DNA from: Histidinibacterium lentulum | GTDB lineage: Bacteria; Pseudomonadota; Alphaproteobacteria; Rhodobacterales; Rhodobacteraceae | Assembly (NCBI RefSeq): GCF_003789055.1 | Contig: NZ_ML119085.1 | Span: 124,001-188,000, forward strand | DNA length: 64,000 bases | Reading direction: 5' to 3' | Shown here: piece by piece, positions 52,726-61,269 of the stretch | Numbering within the stretch: the stretch's first letter is position 1 | How the letters are laid out: the number at the start of each line of letters is the position of its first letter | The notes under the pieces: model-generated | Seen by the model: the letters and a program-made list of their open reading frames with translations, nothing else | Told to the model about the DNA's origin: nothing | The model's database searches: none | Position numbers and translations under genes: made by a program

Positions 52726-52802
52726 TGGTAGCGTGGGGCGGACTTGAACCGCCGACCCCAGCATTATGAGTGCTGTGCTCTAACCAGCTGAGCTACCACG
52801 CC
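52726..52802 (-). tRNA. tRNA-Met (anticodon CAT)
   Basis: This 77-nt tRNA is read on the minus strand, from GGCGTGG to CCA. The acceptor stem GGCGTGG/CCACGCT is closed with one G-T pair. The D-arm is AGCTCAGCTGGTTAGAGC, the anticodon arm CAGCA-CTCATAA-TGCTG, and the T-arm GGCGG-TTCAAGT-CCGCC. The CCA end is encoded (52726-52728). CAT can be elongator or initiator Met or a lysidine-modified Ile. The first pair is not the C1:A72 mismatch of initiators, and the D-arm favours an elongator Met, but Ile2 cannot be excluded. Confidence 0.93.
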
Positions 52803-52894
52803 ACGCCCGGCGGGACCTAGCCAAGCCCCCCGGTCCTGTCAATTGCAAAAGGCCGCACTTTCCTTCGGTCGGGCCCTCGGGCAAGAGCGGACTC

Positions 52895-54295
52895 ATGATC
52901 GAAACGCTCTCCGCCATTGTGGGCTCCGCCAATGTCGCCACCGGTCCCGATGCGGCCGCCTGGGCCCGGGACTGGACCGGCAAGTACGAGGGGGTACCCG
53001 CCGCCGTCGTCCGCCCCGCCTCGACCGACGAGGTGGCCGCGATCCTCCGCGTCGCTTCCGAACACCGCCGGGCCATCGTGCCGGTCTCCGGCAACACCGG
53101 CCTCAACGGCGGGGCCCATGCGCCGGGCGCCCTGGTGCTGTCGCTGGACCGGATGCGTGCGATTCGCGGCATCGACACCGCCGCGCGCACCGCCGAGGTG
53201 CAGGCGGGCGTGGTTCTGGCGGACCTGCACGCGGCGACAGAGGCGCTGGACCTGATCTTTCCCATGACCTTCGGCGCCAAGGGCTCGGCCCGGATCGGCG
53301 GCATGATCGCCACCAACGCGGGCGGCTCGAACGTCCTGCGCTACGGGTCCATGCGGCACCTCGTGCTGGGGCTGGAGGCGGTGATGGCCGACGGGCGGGT
53401 GATGCGCCTCATGGGCGGGCTGCACAAGGACAACACCGGGCTCGACCTGCGCCAGCTGCTGATCGGGTCCGAGGGCACGCTCGGCATCGTCACCGCCGCT
53501 GTCCTGAAGCTCGCCCCGAAGCCGCGCGCTTTCGCGACGGCGATGGTCGCCGCCGCCTCCCTGCCCGCCGCCCTCGACCTCCTGAACCGGCTGAAGGATG
53601 CCTCGGTCGGGTCGGTCGAAGCGTTCGAGTACATGCCTGCCAGCTACATCGCGCGGCACATGGCCCACATCAGGGGCTCACGAGAACCGTTCGCGGAGCG
53701 GCACGAGGTGAACATCCTCGTGGAACTGGGAGCCACTGCAGCCCGCGACGCGACCCCGGGTCCCGACGGACGGATTCCGCTCGCGGCACTTCTCGAGGCG
53801 GAGCTGGAAGCGGCGCTGGAGGCGGGCCTCGTCCTCGACGCCACCGTCGCGCAGTCGGAGGCCCAGCGCCGCGAGATGTGGACCCGGCGCGAGAACGCGG
53901 CGGAGATCACCTTCACCGGCGAGGCGGTCGTGGACACGGACATCGCCGTACCGCTCTCGGCCGTGCCAGCCTTCTTCGATCATGTCCGTCCCGCCGTCGC
54001 GGCGCTCGATCCCGGGGCGACGGACCTGGCGGTTGCGCATCTGGGCGACGGCAACGTGCACTATACTGTCTACCCGAGCCGAGAGGACCCGGGCCTCTTC
54101 GCCGCAATTCGCGCGACGATCGACGACACCGCCGTGAGCCTCGGCGGCAGTTTCTCGGCCGAACACGGGATCGGCTTGTCGAAGCTGGAGGCCCTGCGGC
54201 GGCTGAAGGACCCGGTGGCCCTCGACGCGATGCGCGCGATCAAGCGCGCGCTCGACCCGCAGAACATCCTCAATCCGGGCAAGACCATCCCCTGA
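52895..54295 (+). CDS. FAD-linked D-2-hydroxyacid dehydrogenase (D-lactate/D-2-hydroxyglutarate type)
   Basis: This 466-residue VAO-type flavoprotein has FAD-binding segments VVRPASTDEVAAILR and PVSGNTGLNGGAH, then FGAKGSARIGGMIATNAGGSNVLRYG (pyrophosphate loop) and SEGTLGIVTAAVLKL. The C-terminal part has HLGDGNVHYTVYP with metal His and FSAEHGIGLSK. These fit D-2-hydroxyglutarate dehydrogenase/GlcD-like enzymes. The substrate cannot be told; D-2-hydroxyglutarate and D-lactate are candidates. It is followed by the MFS gene after four bases, so the carrier may import the substrate. Confidence 0.87.
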   Translation: MIETLSAIVGSANVATGPDAAAWARDWTGKYEGVPAAVVRPASTDEVAAILRVASEHRRAIVPVSGNTGLNGGAHAPGALVLSLDRMRAIRGIDTAARTAEVQAGVVLADLHAATEALDLIFPMTFGAKGSARIGGMIATNAGGSNVLRYGSMRHLVLGLEAVMADGRVMRLMGGLHKDNTGLDLRQLLIGSEGTLGIVTAAVLKLAPKPRAFATAMVAAASLPAALDLLNRLKDASVGSVEAFEYMPASYIARHMAHIRGSREPFAERHEVNILVELGATAARDATPGPDGRIPLAALLEAELEAALEAGLVLDATVAQSEAQRREMWTRRENAAEITFTGEAVVDTDIAVPLSAVPAFFDHVRPAVAALDPGATDLAVAHLGDGNVHYTVYPSREDPGLFAAIRATIDDTAVSLGGSFSAEHGIGLSKLEALRRLKDPVALDAMRAIKRALDPQNILNPGKTIP

Positions 54296-54299
54296 GCCG

Positions 54300-55514
54300 A
54301 TGCGCCAGCCGCTGCGACTGATCCTCGGAGACCCGACCCTGCGCATGTCCGCGGCCGCGGTGGCGCTCTTCGGCGCGCTCGTGGCCTCGGTCACCCCGTA
54401 TCAGAGCCTTGTGGCGATCCGTCTCTTCGACCTGTCTGACGGCGCCTATGCGGCGATCCTCGTTGCGGCGGCGCTCGTCTCGGTGGGCGGCGCGGTCGCG
54501 GCGGGCATCGCGACCGACCGAACGACGGCGCGCAAGCGGGTCGCGCTCGGATCGGCGCTCCTTCTGGTCGCGGGTTACGGTGCCGTTCTCGTCGCGCCCG
54601 GACCGGTCACCTTCGTCCTGGCCCATGCCGTCCTGCTGCCAGCGGGCGGCGCGCTCATGGGGCAGCTCTTCGCCCTGGCGCGCCTCGCGACCTCAACGAC
54701 CTCGGCGCGGGACCGCGATTCGGTGCTGGCCGCGATCCGCGCGCTATTCGCCGTGCCGTTTCTCGTCGTGCTCCCCCTCTGGGCGGTCGCCTTCGATCGC
54801 GGAGCGGGCCTTCTGGCAATCTACGGCGCCATGGTCCCCGTTTCTCTGGGTCTTCTCGCGCTGATCCTCCGCGCCTGGCCGCCCGACGGCCACGGACGCT
54901 GGACCGAGACCCGCTCGGGCCTGAGTTCCGCAGCGTCCCTGCGCGAAATGGCGGCGCCCGGTGTCCTGGTGCGGGTGGCGCTCACCGGCGGGATCATGTC
55001 GGGCGTCTTCGTCTACATGATCGTCCTCGGCCTCGTCTTCGACGAAAGCACAGGTCGCGACTTGGGGGATGTGGCGCTCTTTGCCGGGCTCATCGCCGGG
55101 CTGGAGGTCCCCGTCATGCTCGGCATCGGCCAACTGCTCAGGATCCTGAGCCGGATGCAGGCGATCGCGCTCGGGGCGATGACCTATGCCGGCTTCCTCT
55201 TCGTCTTTCCGATCCTGCTGCCCAGTCCGCTGGTCTGGCTTCTGACGATCCCGGCCGCCTTGGGCGCCGGGATCATCCTGTCGCTGCCGATCGGCTATGT
55301 GCAGGATCTGATGGGCGACCGGGCCGGGGCCGGCGGGGCCCTGCTGGCGCTGCAGAAGGTCGCCGGCGACGCCGTCGCCGCCGTGGTCTTTGCCGGTGCA
55401 GCGTGGTGGGGCGGCTATGCCGCGGCTGCGGTCATGGCGGGCCTCGCGATGCTGGCCGCGACAGCCGCGCTCCTGTGGCTGGACCGACGATCCGCGACGG
55501 CCGTGCCGCGCTGA
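54300..55514 (+). CDS. MFS transporter
   Basis: This 404-residue protein has about 12 membrane helices in two halves, with the MFS loop AAGIATDRTTARKRVALGSALLL between helices 2 and 3 (a degenerate D-R-x-G/S-R-R/K motif). It is closest in outline to sugar efflux (SetA/SotB) carriers. The direction and substrate are unknown. Only four bases separate it from the FAD-dehydrogenase gene. It converges on hemC. Confidence 0.82.
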   Translation: MRQPLRLILGDPTLRMSAAAVALFGALVASVTPYQSLVAIRLFDLSDGAYAAILVAAALVSVGGAVAAGIATDRTTARKRVALGSALLLVAGYGAVLVAPGPVTFVLAHAVLLPAGGALMGQLFALARLATSTTSARDRDSVLAAIRALFAVPFLVVLPLWAVAFDRGAGLLAIYGAMVPVSLGLLALILRAWPPDGHGRWTETRSGLSSAASLREMAAPGVLVRVALTGGIMSGVFVYMIVLGLVFDESTGRDLGDVALFAGLIAGLEVPVMLGIGQLLRILSRMQAIALGAMTYAGFLFVFPILLPSPLVWLLTIPAALGAGIILSLPIGYVQDLMGDRAGAGGALLALQKVAGDAVAAVVFAGAAWWGGYAAAAVMAGLAMLAATAALLWLDRRSATAVPR

Positions 55515-55535
55515 AGCATCCCGAGGCGCGCCACG

Positions 55536-56477
55536 TCAGATCGCAAAGAAGCTCTCCCCGGCCCGTCCCCGCAGGGTCAGCCCGAGATTGCGCCCCAGCT
55601 CCGCGCCGTCCTCGACCGAGGCCTCACCCGAATCGGCGAGGCTCTCGGACCCGTCGGGCCGCAGGATCTCGCCCCGCAGGCGTACCGTCCCGCCGTTCAG
55701 TTCCGCCAGCCCGCCAATGGGCGTCTCGCAGGATCCGTCGAGGGCAGCGAGGAACGCACGTTCGGCCGCTAGGCGCCGGCCCGTGGGGCCGTCGTGGATC
55801 GCGGCCAGCATCTCTGCAGCGCGGGTATCGTGGGCCCGCCGCTCGATGCCGATGGCTCCCTGGGCGATGGCCGGAAGCATGTCCTCCGGCGAAATGGGGG
55901 CCTTCGCCACCTCCGCCATCCCAAGCCGCCTGAGCCCCGCCATGGCAAGGAAGGTCGCCTCGGCCACGCCGTCCTCCAGCTTCTTCATGCGGGTCTGCAC
56001 GTTGCCCCGGAACTCCACCACCTGCAGGTCCGGTCGCTTGTTCAGCAGTTGTGCGCGCCGCCGCAGCGAGGAGGTGCCCACAACAGTGCCCGCGGGCAGG
56101 CTCGCCAGATCGCCATGCGCGAGCGAGACGAAGGCGTCGCGCACGTCCTCCCGCGGCAGGTAGCAGTCGAGCATCAGCCCCTCGGGCTGCTCGGTCGGCA
56201 TGTCCTTCATCGAATGGACGGCGATGTCGACCTCGCCCGACAGCATCGCCGCCTCGATCTCTTTCGTGAACAGGCCCTTTCCGCCGATCTCCTTCAGCGG
56301 GCGGTCGATGATCCGGTCTCCGGTGGTCTTGATCACCACGATGGAGAAGGCCTCGAAAGGCAGGTCGAAGGCGCGGGCGAGCCGGTCACGGGTTTCGTTC
56401 GCCTGTGCGAGGGCGAGCGGAGACCCGCGGGTTCCGATCTTCAGGGGTCTGGCGGGGGAGGGCAGATCGCGCGTCAT
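55536..56477 (-). CDS. hemC: Porphobilinogen deaminase
   Basis: This 313-residue enzyme joins four porphobilinogens to hydroxymethylbilane in tetrapyrrole synthesis. It begins LKIGTRGSPLALAQANETRDRLA, has the KTTGDRIIDRPL loop and HSMKDMPTEQP, and the dipyrromethane-cofactor Cys near residue 250 in GSCETPIGG. It diverges from hemE across a 103-bp region with a PpsR/CrtJ-like palindrome 18 bp upstream of its ATG, so the two genes can be regulated together. Confidence 0.97.
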   Translation of the reverse strand: MTRDLPSPARPLKIGTRGSPLALAQANETRDRLARAFDLPFEAFSIVVIKTTGDRIIDRPLKEIGGKGLFTKEIEAAMLSGEVDIAVHSMKDMPTEQPEGLMLDCYLPREDVRDAFVSLAHGDLASLPAGTVVGTSSLRRRAQLLNKRPDLQVVEFRGNVQTRMKKLEDGVAEATFLAMAGLRRLGMAEVAKAPISPEDMLPAIAQGAIGIERRAHDTRAAEMLAAIHDGPTGRRLAAERAFLAALDGSCETPIGGLAELNGGTVRLRGEILRPDGSESLADSGEASVEDGAELGRNLGLTLRGRAGESFFAI

Positions 56478-56494
56478 GTCTCACCTGTTAGACG

Positions 56495-56512
56495 TGTCAA
56501 TCTGGCCTGACA
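56495..56512. promoter_or_regulatory. Candidate PpsR/CrtJ palindrome between hemC and hemE
   Basis: TGTC-N10-GACA at 56495-56512 (TGTCAATCTGGCCTGACA) matches the PpsR/CrtJ consensus TGT-N12-ACA perfectly and is symmetric over five bases per arm. It lies in the 103-bp divergent promoter region. hemC and hemE are known CrtJ targets in Rhodobacter capsulatus. A TTGACA at 56517-56522 points toward hemE. Confidence 0.6.
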
Positions 56513-56580
56513 ATCCTTGACAGAACCCGGCCCCGGTGGGACGACCGGCTGACGCCGCCCGCCCGACGAAAGGCCCCGGA

Positions 56581-57618
56581 ATGACGAAGACCCTCTTGCG
56601 CGCCCTCGCCGGTGAAACCCTGCCCACGCCGCCGATCTGGATGATGCGTCAGGCGGGCCGCTACCTGCCGGAGTACCGTGCGACGCGCGCCGAGGCGGGT
56701 GACTTCCTGTCGCTCTGCTACAATCCCGACCTCGCCGCCGAGGTGACGCTGCAGCCGATCCGCCGGTACGGCTTCGACGCGGCGATCCTGTTCGCAGATA
56801 TCCTGCTTCTGCCACAGGCCATGGGGCTCGACCTGTGGTTCGTCACCGGCGAGGGGCCGCGACTCTCGACCGCTACCCGCCCCGCCGAAGTCTCGGCCCT
56901 GAAGGGGCCCGACGACATCCACGACACGCTCGGCCCGGTCTACGAGACCGTGGCGATCCTGTCGCGGGAGCTGCCGAGGGAAACCACCCTCATCGGGTTC
57001 GCCGGAGCGCCCTGGACCGTGGCAACATACATGATCGCGGGCCGCGGTACGCCCGATCAGGCCCCGGCGCATCAACTGATCGCCGAGGATCGCGCCACTT
57101 TCGAGGACCTAATCGACCGTCTCACCGAGGGCACGATCGCCTACCTCTCGCGCCAGGTCGAGGCGGGCGCCGAATGTGTCAAGATCTTCGACAGCTGGGC
57201 CGGGTCCCTGACGGGTGACGATTTCGACCGCTACGCCGTGGAACCCGCCCGGCGCATAACGGAGGCGATGAAGGCCCGCCACCCGGGCCTGCCCGTCATC
57301 GCCTTCCCGCGTGGCGCCGGAGAGCGCTACGAGGGGCTGCACGCCCGGATCGGCGCCGACTGCATTGCGCTCGACGACGGCGTCAGCGCGCACTGGGCGG
57401 CCGCGCATGTCCAGCCGGGGGGCTGCGTGCAAGGCAACCTCGCCTCGTCGCACATGGTCACCGGCGGGGAGACGCTGGTTCACGAAACCCGGGCAATCGT
57501 CGACGCGTTCTCCGGCGGGCCGCACATCTTCAATCTGGGCCATGGCATCACCCCTGACGCCGACCCCGAGAACGTCCAGCTCATGATCGACGCCGTGCGC
57601 GGCAAGGTCGCGGCCTGA
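56581..57618 (+). CDS. hemE: Uroporphyrinogen decarboxylase
   Basis: This 345-residue TIM-barrel enzyme decarboxylates uroporphyrinogen III to coproporphyrinogen III. The signature [16 protein letters not shown] near the N-terminus holds the catalytic Arg, then [18 protein letters not shown] (metal-free acid Asp), [14 protein letters not shown] and [13 protein letters not shown] at the end. ATG 56581 is preceded by AAAGG; the longer open frame has no better start. It leads an operon with the amidoligase and glutaminase-like genes, 44 bases downstream. Confidence 0.97.
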   Translation: MTKTLLRALAGETLPTPPIWMMRQAGRYLPEYRATRAEAGDFLSLCYNPDLAAEVTLQPIRRYGFDAAILFADILLLPQAMGLDLWFVTGEGPRLSTATRPAEVSALKGPDDIHDTLGPVYETVAILSRELPRETTLIGFAGAPWTVATYMIAGRGTPDQAPAHQLIAEDRATFEDLIDRLTEGTIAYLSRQVEAGAECVKIFDSWAGSLTGDDFDRYAVEPARRITEAMKARHPGLPVIAFPRGAGERYEGLHARIGADCIALDDGVSAHWAAAHVQPGGCVQGNLASSHMVTGGETLVHETRAIVDAFSGGPHIFNLGHGITPDADPENVQLMIDAVRGKVAA

Positions 57619-57661
57619 CCCCCTCCACGGAACCGGGCCACCGCTGCGCGGTTCGGTCTCC

Positions 57662-58639
57662 ATGACAGCGACCACCGACGTGCCGCCTACCGCCATCGCC
57701 GCCCTCCCCCGCCCCGAAACCCGGGAGGGCAGGCCGCGGCATGTGGGCCTCGAACTCGAGTATGCCAACCTCACCGAGGACCGCTCCGCCGACATCGCCC
57801 GCGACCTGCTCGGCGGCACGATCCGGCGCGACGGCGCCAACGCGCTGCGCCTCGAGGGCAGCGCCCTCGGTGATCTCAAGCTCTATCTCGACACCGCCTT
57901 TCGCGACGAATCCGGTCCACTCGCGCGCGCGGGCCTCGATCTCGCCCGCGCTGTCGTGCCGGTGGAGATCGTGACCCCGCCTTTGCTCCCCGAGGAGATC
58001 GCCACCTTCGACCGACTCGTCGCGGCGCTGGCCGAGGCAGGGGCGGAGGGGTCGCGCGAAGGGCTCTTCTTCGGCTTCGGCCTGCACCTCAACCCGGAAA
58101 TCCGGGGCGATCGTGCCGAGGACATCCTGCCCATCGTCACCGCCTATGCACTGATGGAGGACTGGCTGCGCCTTGGCGAGGACGAGATCGACATCAGCCG
58201 CCGCATCCTGCCTTTCTCCGCACCCTATACCCGGTCCTTTCTCGACGCTCTGGCGGCACGGCCCGACTGGGACATGGCCGCTCTGGCCGGGTCGTACCTG
58301 GCGCACAATCCCACCCGGAACCGGGGCCTCGACCTTTTGCCGATCCTCGCCTTTTTCGATGAGTCGAAGGTCTCCGAGGCCCTTGGCGGGCTCGGGGCCG
58401 TCTCCGCCCGGCCCGCCTTCCATTACCGCCTGCCCGACAGTCGTGTGGGCGAAGCCGGCTGGGCGGTCTCCCGCGAATGGGCGCGCTGGGTGACCGTCGA
58501 ACGCCTCGCCGCGCGGCCCGATCTTCTGGACCGGCTTTCGGCGGACTGGCTCGACTACCGCGCACGGTTCTTCAGCATCCCGCTGGACTGGCGCGAACAT
58601 GTCGGCCGCGTCCTGGAGGCGGAGCGGCTGCTGCCATGA
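57662..58639 (+). CDS. Amidoligase-family protein (GCS/glutamine-synthetase-like ligase)
   Basis: This 325-residue protein matches the amidoligase family (PF12224). HVGLELEYANLTED gives the first metal-binding acids (G-x-E-x-E), VPVEIVTPPL a further Glu, and FGFGLHLNPEI the conserved His-x-Asn. Such carboxylate-amine ligases use ATP and an acid plus an amine or amino acid to form an amide. The next gene overlaps by ATGA and encodes a class-I glutaminase-like hydrolase, a predicted partner of amidoligases in peptide-like metabolite pathways. Substrates are unknown. Confidence 0.85.
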   Translation: MTATTDVPPTAIAALPRPETREGRPRHVGLELEYANLTEDRSADIARDLLGGTIRRDGANALRLEGSALGDLKLYLDTAFRDESGPLARAGLDLARAVVPVEIVTPPLLPEEIATFDRLVAALAEAGAEGSREGLFFGFGLHLNPEIRGDRAEDILPIVTAYALMEDWLRLGEDEIDISRRILPFSAPYTRSFLDALAARPDWDMAALAGSYLAHNPTRNRGLDLLPILAFFDESKVSEALGGLGAVSARPAFHYRLPDSRVGEAGWAVSREWARWVTVERLAARPDLLDRLSADWLDYRARFFSIPLDWREHVGRVLEAERLLP

Positions 58640-59376
58640 CCCGGCCCCTCATCGCCGTCACGACCTCGAACCGCTCGGGGTGGCGGATCTTTCCCCTGGT
58701 GGCCGGGAACATCCGCCTTGCCGGGGGCAGGGCCCTGCGCTGGGGCGCAGGCCGGCCCGCCGACCTCGATTTCGTGGACGGCGTGATCATCGGCGGCGGC
58801 GACGACATCTCTCCCGATCTCTACGGCGGGCTCACGACCACCGCCCGGCTCGATCCCGCGCGAGACCGGCTGGAACGGCGGCTGGTGGAGGGCGCGATGG
58901 CGCGCAACCTGCCGGTGCTGGGCATCTGCCGGGGCAGCCAGATGATCAACGTGGCGCTGGGCGGGACGCTCGACCAGGACGCCTACGCGACCTTCACCCG
59001 CTCCGACCGGGTCTACACGATCCTGCCGAAAAAGCGCCTGACGATCTGCGACGGCACCCGCCTGATGAAGATCGCGGGCGGGGCGCCGATGCACGTCAAC
59101 GCGCTCCATTCCCAGGCCGTGAACAAGCTGGGCGATGGCCTGCGTGTCGCCGCCCGCGACCGCGGCGGGATGACCCAGGCGGTGGAGCGAATCCGCGACC
59201 CCTTCGCCCTCGGCGTGCAGTGGCATCCCGAGCATCTCTGGTACGCCCGCCGGCAGCGCGCGATCTTCCGCGCCCTCGTCACCGCCGCCCGCGCCTATGC
59301 GGACGGAAAGGGACAAGTCACGGAGGTGGCGCGGGACGCCGCGGAAAGCCCCGATCCGTCGGGCAGGGTATTCTGA
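58636..59376 (+). CDS. Class-I glutamine amidotransferase-like gamma-glutamyl hydrolase (peptidase C26)
   Basis: This 246-residue protein has the GAT1 fold: VIIGGGDDISPDLYGG, the nucleophile Cys98 in GICRGSQM, and the His197-Glu199 pair in QWHPEHLW. It resembles PuuD gamma-glutamyl-GABA hydrolase. The four-base overlap with the amidoligase indicates that the two act in one pathway, one forming and the other cleaving or editing a gamma-glutamyl-type amide. The stop is followed by a hairpin (59385-59403). Confidence 0.88.
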   Translation: MTRPLIAVTTSNRSGWRIFPLVAGNIRLAGGRALRWGAGRPADLDFVDGVIIGGGDDISPDLYGGLTTTARLDPARDRLERRLVEGAMARNLPVLGICRGSQMINVALGGTLDQDAYATFTRSDRVYTILPKKRLTICDGTRLMKIAGGAPMHVNALHSQAVNKLGDGLRVAARDRGGMTQAVERIRDPFALGVQWHPEHLWYARRQRAIFRALVTAARAYADGKGQVTEVARDAAESPDPSGRVF

Positions 59377-59384
59377 GCAGGGGT

Positions 59385-59403
59385 TCGGCGCCTCCGGCGC
59401 CGA
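59385..59403. terminator. Hairpin between the glutaminase-like gene and hemF
   Basis: TCGGCGCC (59385-59392) pairs with GGCGCCGA (59396-59403) around TCC. The flanking genes converge, so it may serve both. Confidence 0.55.
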
Positions 59404-59433
59404 CCCGCGGGAGGCGCCGCCCCCCGCACCCCC

Positions 59434-59455
59434 GGGAGTATTTCCGGCCAGATGA
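59434..59455 (+). repeat. Dispersed 22-nt repeat, copy 2
   Basis: It starts GGGAGTATTTCCGGCC and ends AGATGA; copy 1 at 28286 differs at one base. Both follow a GC-rich gene-end hairpin. Confidence 0.6.
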
Positions 59456-59484
59456 ATGAGAAGGACGGCGCCGGGCCTGACCGT

Positions 59485-60390
59485 TCAGATCCACTTTGCC
59501 ATGGGCGGCAGGCTCATGAGCACCGCGTTGGCGTCATGCCCCGTGGCGAGGCCGAATTTCGTGCCGCGGTCGTAGACGAGGTTGTACTCGGCATAGAGAC
59601 CCCGGTGCACCAGTTGCACGTCCTTGTCCGCCTCGGTCCACGGCGTGTCGCGACGCCGCTCCACCAGCGGCAGGTAGGCCGGCAGGAACGCCCGGCCGAT
59701 ATCCTGCGTCAGGGCGAAATCCGCCGCCCAGTCGCCGGTATTCCGGTCGTCCATGAAGATGCCGCCCACGCCCCGCGCCCGGCCCCGGTGCGGGACGAAG
59801 AAATACTCGTCCGCCCAGGCCTTCAGCTCGGCGTAGAGACCTTCGCCATGGGGCGCGAGATGCGCCTTCTGCACGTCGTGGAAATGGGCCGTGTCCTCGG
59901 CGTACTCGATGCAGGGATTGAGGTCCGACCCGCCGCCGAACCACCACACGCCCGGGGTCCAGAACATCCGCGTGTTCATGTGGACCGCCGGCGTATGGGG
60001 ATTCTGCATATGGGCGACAAGGCTGATTCCGCTGGCCCAGAACCGGGGATCGCGGTCCATGCCGGGCACGCCGCGAGCGGCCATGGCCTTCTGCGCGGGC
60101 TCGCCCAGCCGGCCGTAGACGGTGGAGACGTTGACCCCGACCTTCTCGAAGACGCGCCCGCCTCGCATCACGCTCATCAGCCCGCCGCCCGCGTCCGATC
60201 CGTCGTCGCTGGCGCGGCTGGTCTCGGTGACCTCGAACCGGCCCGATGCCGCCCCGGCGAAGGGGCCGGTGGCCTGCGCATCCTCGAGCGTCTCGAAGGC
60301 CGCCACGATCTCGTCGCGCAGCGCGCGAAACCAGCCTGCGGCCTGCGCCTTTTCCTCGGCCATCGACACCGCGTCGGTCTGCACGTTCAT
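59485..60390 (-). CDS. hemF: Oxygen-dependent coproporphyrinogen III oxidase
   Basis: This 301-residue enzyme decarboxylates coproporphyrinogen III to protoporphyrinogen IX with O2. Conserved sequence includes GGGLMSVMRGGRVFEKVGVNVS, ISLVAHMQNPHTPAVHMNTRMFW (catalytic His and Asn), WWFGGGSDLNPC and FGLATGHDANAVLMSLPPMAKWI. I chose ATG 60390 (MNVQTD), which has AAGGAG upstream. It is the third haem-synthesis gene of this region and converges on the glutaminase-like gene. Confidence 0.97.
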   Translation of the reverse strand: MNVQTDAVSMAEEKAQAAGWFRALRDEIVAAFETLEDAQATGPFAGAASGRFEVTETSRASDDGSDAGGGLMSVMRGGRVFEKVGVNVSTVYGRLGEPAQKAMAARGVPGMDRDPRFWASGISLVAHMQNPHTPAVHMNTRMFWTPGVWWFGGGSDLNPCIEYAEDTAHFHDVQKAHLAPHGEGLYAELKAWADEYFFVPHRGRARGVGGIFMDDRNTGDWAADFALTQDIGRAFLPAYLPLVERRRDTPWTEADKDVQLVHRGLYAEYNLVYDRGTKFGLATGHDANAVLMSLPPMAKWI

Positions 60391-60465
60391 GGGGCACTCC
60401 TTCGTCCTCTCCAGCACCCCGCTCCTATCACCGCCCCACCGACCCGCAAAGCCGGCGCGGCCGGC

Positions 60466-61269
60466 TCAGTGCGCCGGTGCGGTGACAGGATCGATCAACG
60501 TGCGCCCGCCGTCCACGGTGATCACCTGACCGGTCACGAAGGACGAGGCGTCCGAGGCGAGATACTGCACCGCATCCGAAACCTCCGACGGGGCCGCGAT
60601 CCGGTTCAGCGGCGTGTGATCCACGATCTCCTCCCGGAAATCCTCGTTCTCCTTCAGCGCCCCCATCAGCGAGGCCGACATGACCGACCCGAAGGCGACC
60701 GCATTCACGCGGATCCGCCGTGGCGCCAGCGCGACCGCCAGCGACCGTGTCATCTGGTCCAGCGCCGCGGTCGAGACCGAGTAGGCGAGAAGCTCGGGAT
60801 GCGTGCGCCGCGCCGCGATGGACGACAGGTTGATGATCGTCCCGGCTGTCCCTTCGGAAATTCCCTCCGACTGCCTCATCATGCGCTTGGCGACGGCCTG
60901 GCTCATCCTCAGCGCGGTCATCAGGTTCTGCTGGAGGAGTTCCTCCACCTGGTCGTTCTCGCTGTCGAGCGGGTCGGCAGGAACCATCTGCCGCGAGCCG
61001 TTCACGAGGATATCCACCTGGTCGAAGGCATCCACCGTCAGCGACAGCAGGTTGGCGATCGTCAGCCGCTCGCGCAGGTCGCCCGCGAAGATGCGGCAGT
61101 TCTCCTCTTCCCGCGCCTGTTCGCCCATCTCCTTCTTCAGATGGCTCTCGTCCATATCGGCGAAGACGACATTCGCGCCCTCGCGGAGGAAATGCCGCCC
61201 GATGGCGAGGCCCACGCCATTGGCGGCACCGGTGACGATGGCGGTCTTTCCGGCGATGGAAAAGCTCAT
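60466..61269 (-). CDS. SDR-family oxidoreductase with altered active site
   Basis: This 267-residue short-chain dehydrogenase has the NAD(P) loop TGAANGVGLAIG, DMDESH as the Asp that favours NAD, and NLSSIAA with the catalytic Ser. The Y-x-x-x-K motif reads Y163-S-V-S-T167, so the catalytic Lys is Thr. The codon is unambiguously ACC on the minus strand. GGRTLIDP at the C-terminus is typical. Loss of Lys usually abolishes dehydrogenase activity, so the protein may bind a ligand or act differently. It overlaps rsmC by four bases. Confidence 0.85.
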   Translation of the reverse strand: MSFSIAGKTAIVTGAANGVGLAIGRHFLREGANVVFADMDESHLKKEMGEQAREEENCRIFAGDLRERLTIANLLSLTVDAFDQVDILVNGSRQMVPADPLDSENDQVEELLQQNLMTALRMSQAVAKRMMRQSEGISEGTAGTIINLSSIAARRTHPELLAYSVSTAALDQMTRSLAVALAPRRIRVNAVAFGSVMSASLMGALKENEDFREEIVDHTPLNRIAAPSEVSDAVQYLASDASSFVTGQVITVDGGRTLIDPVTAPAH

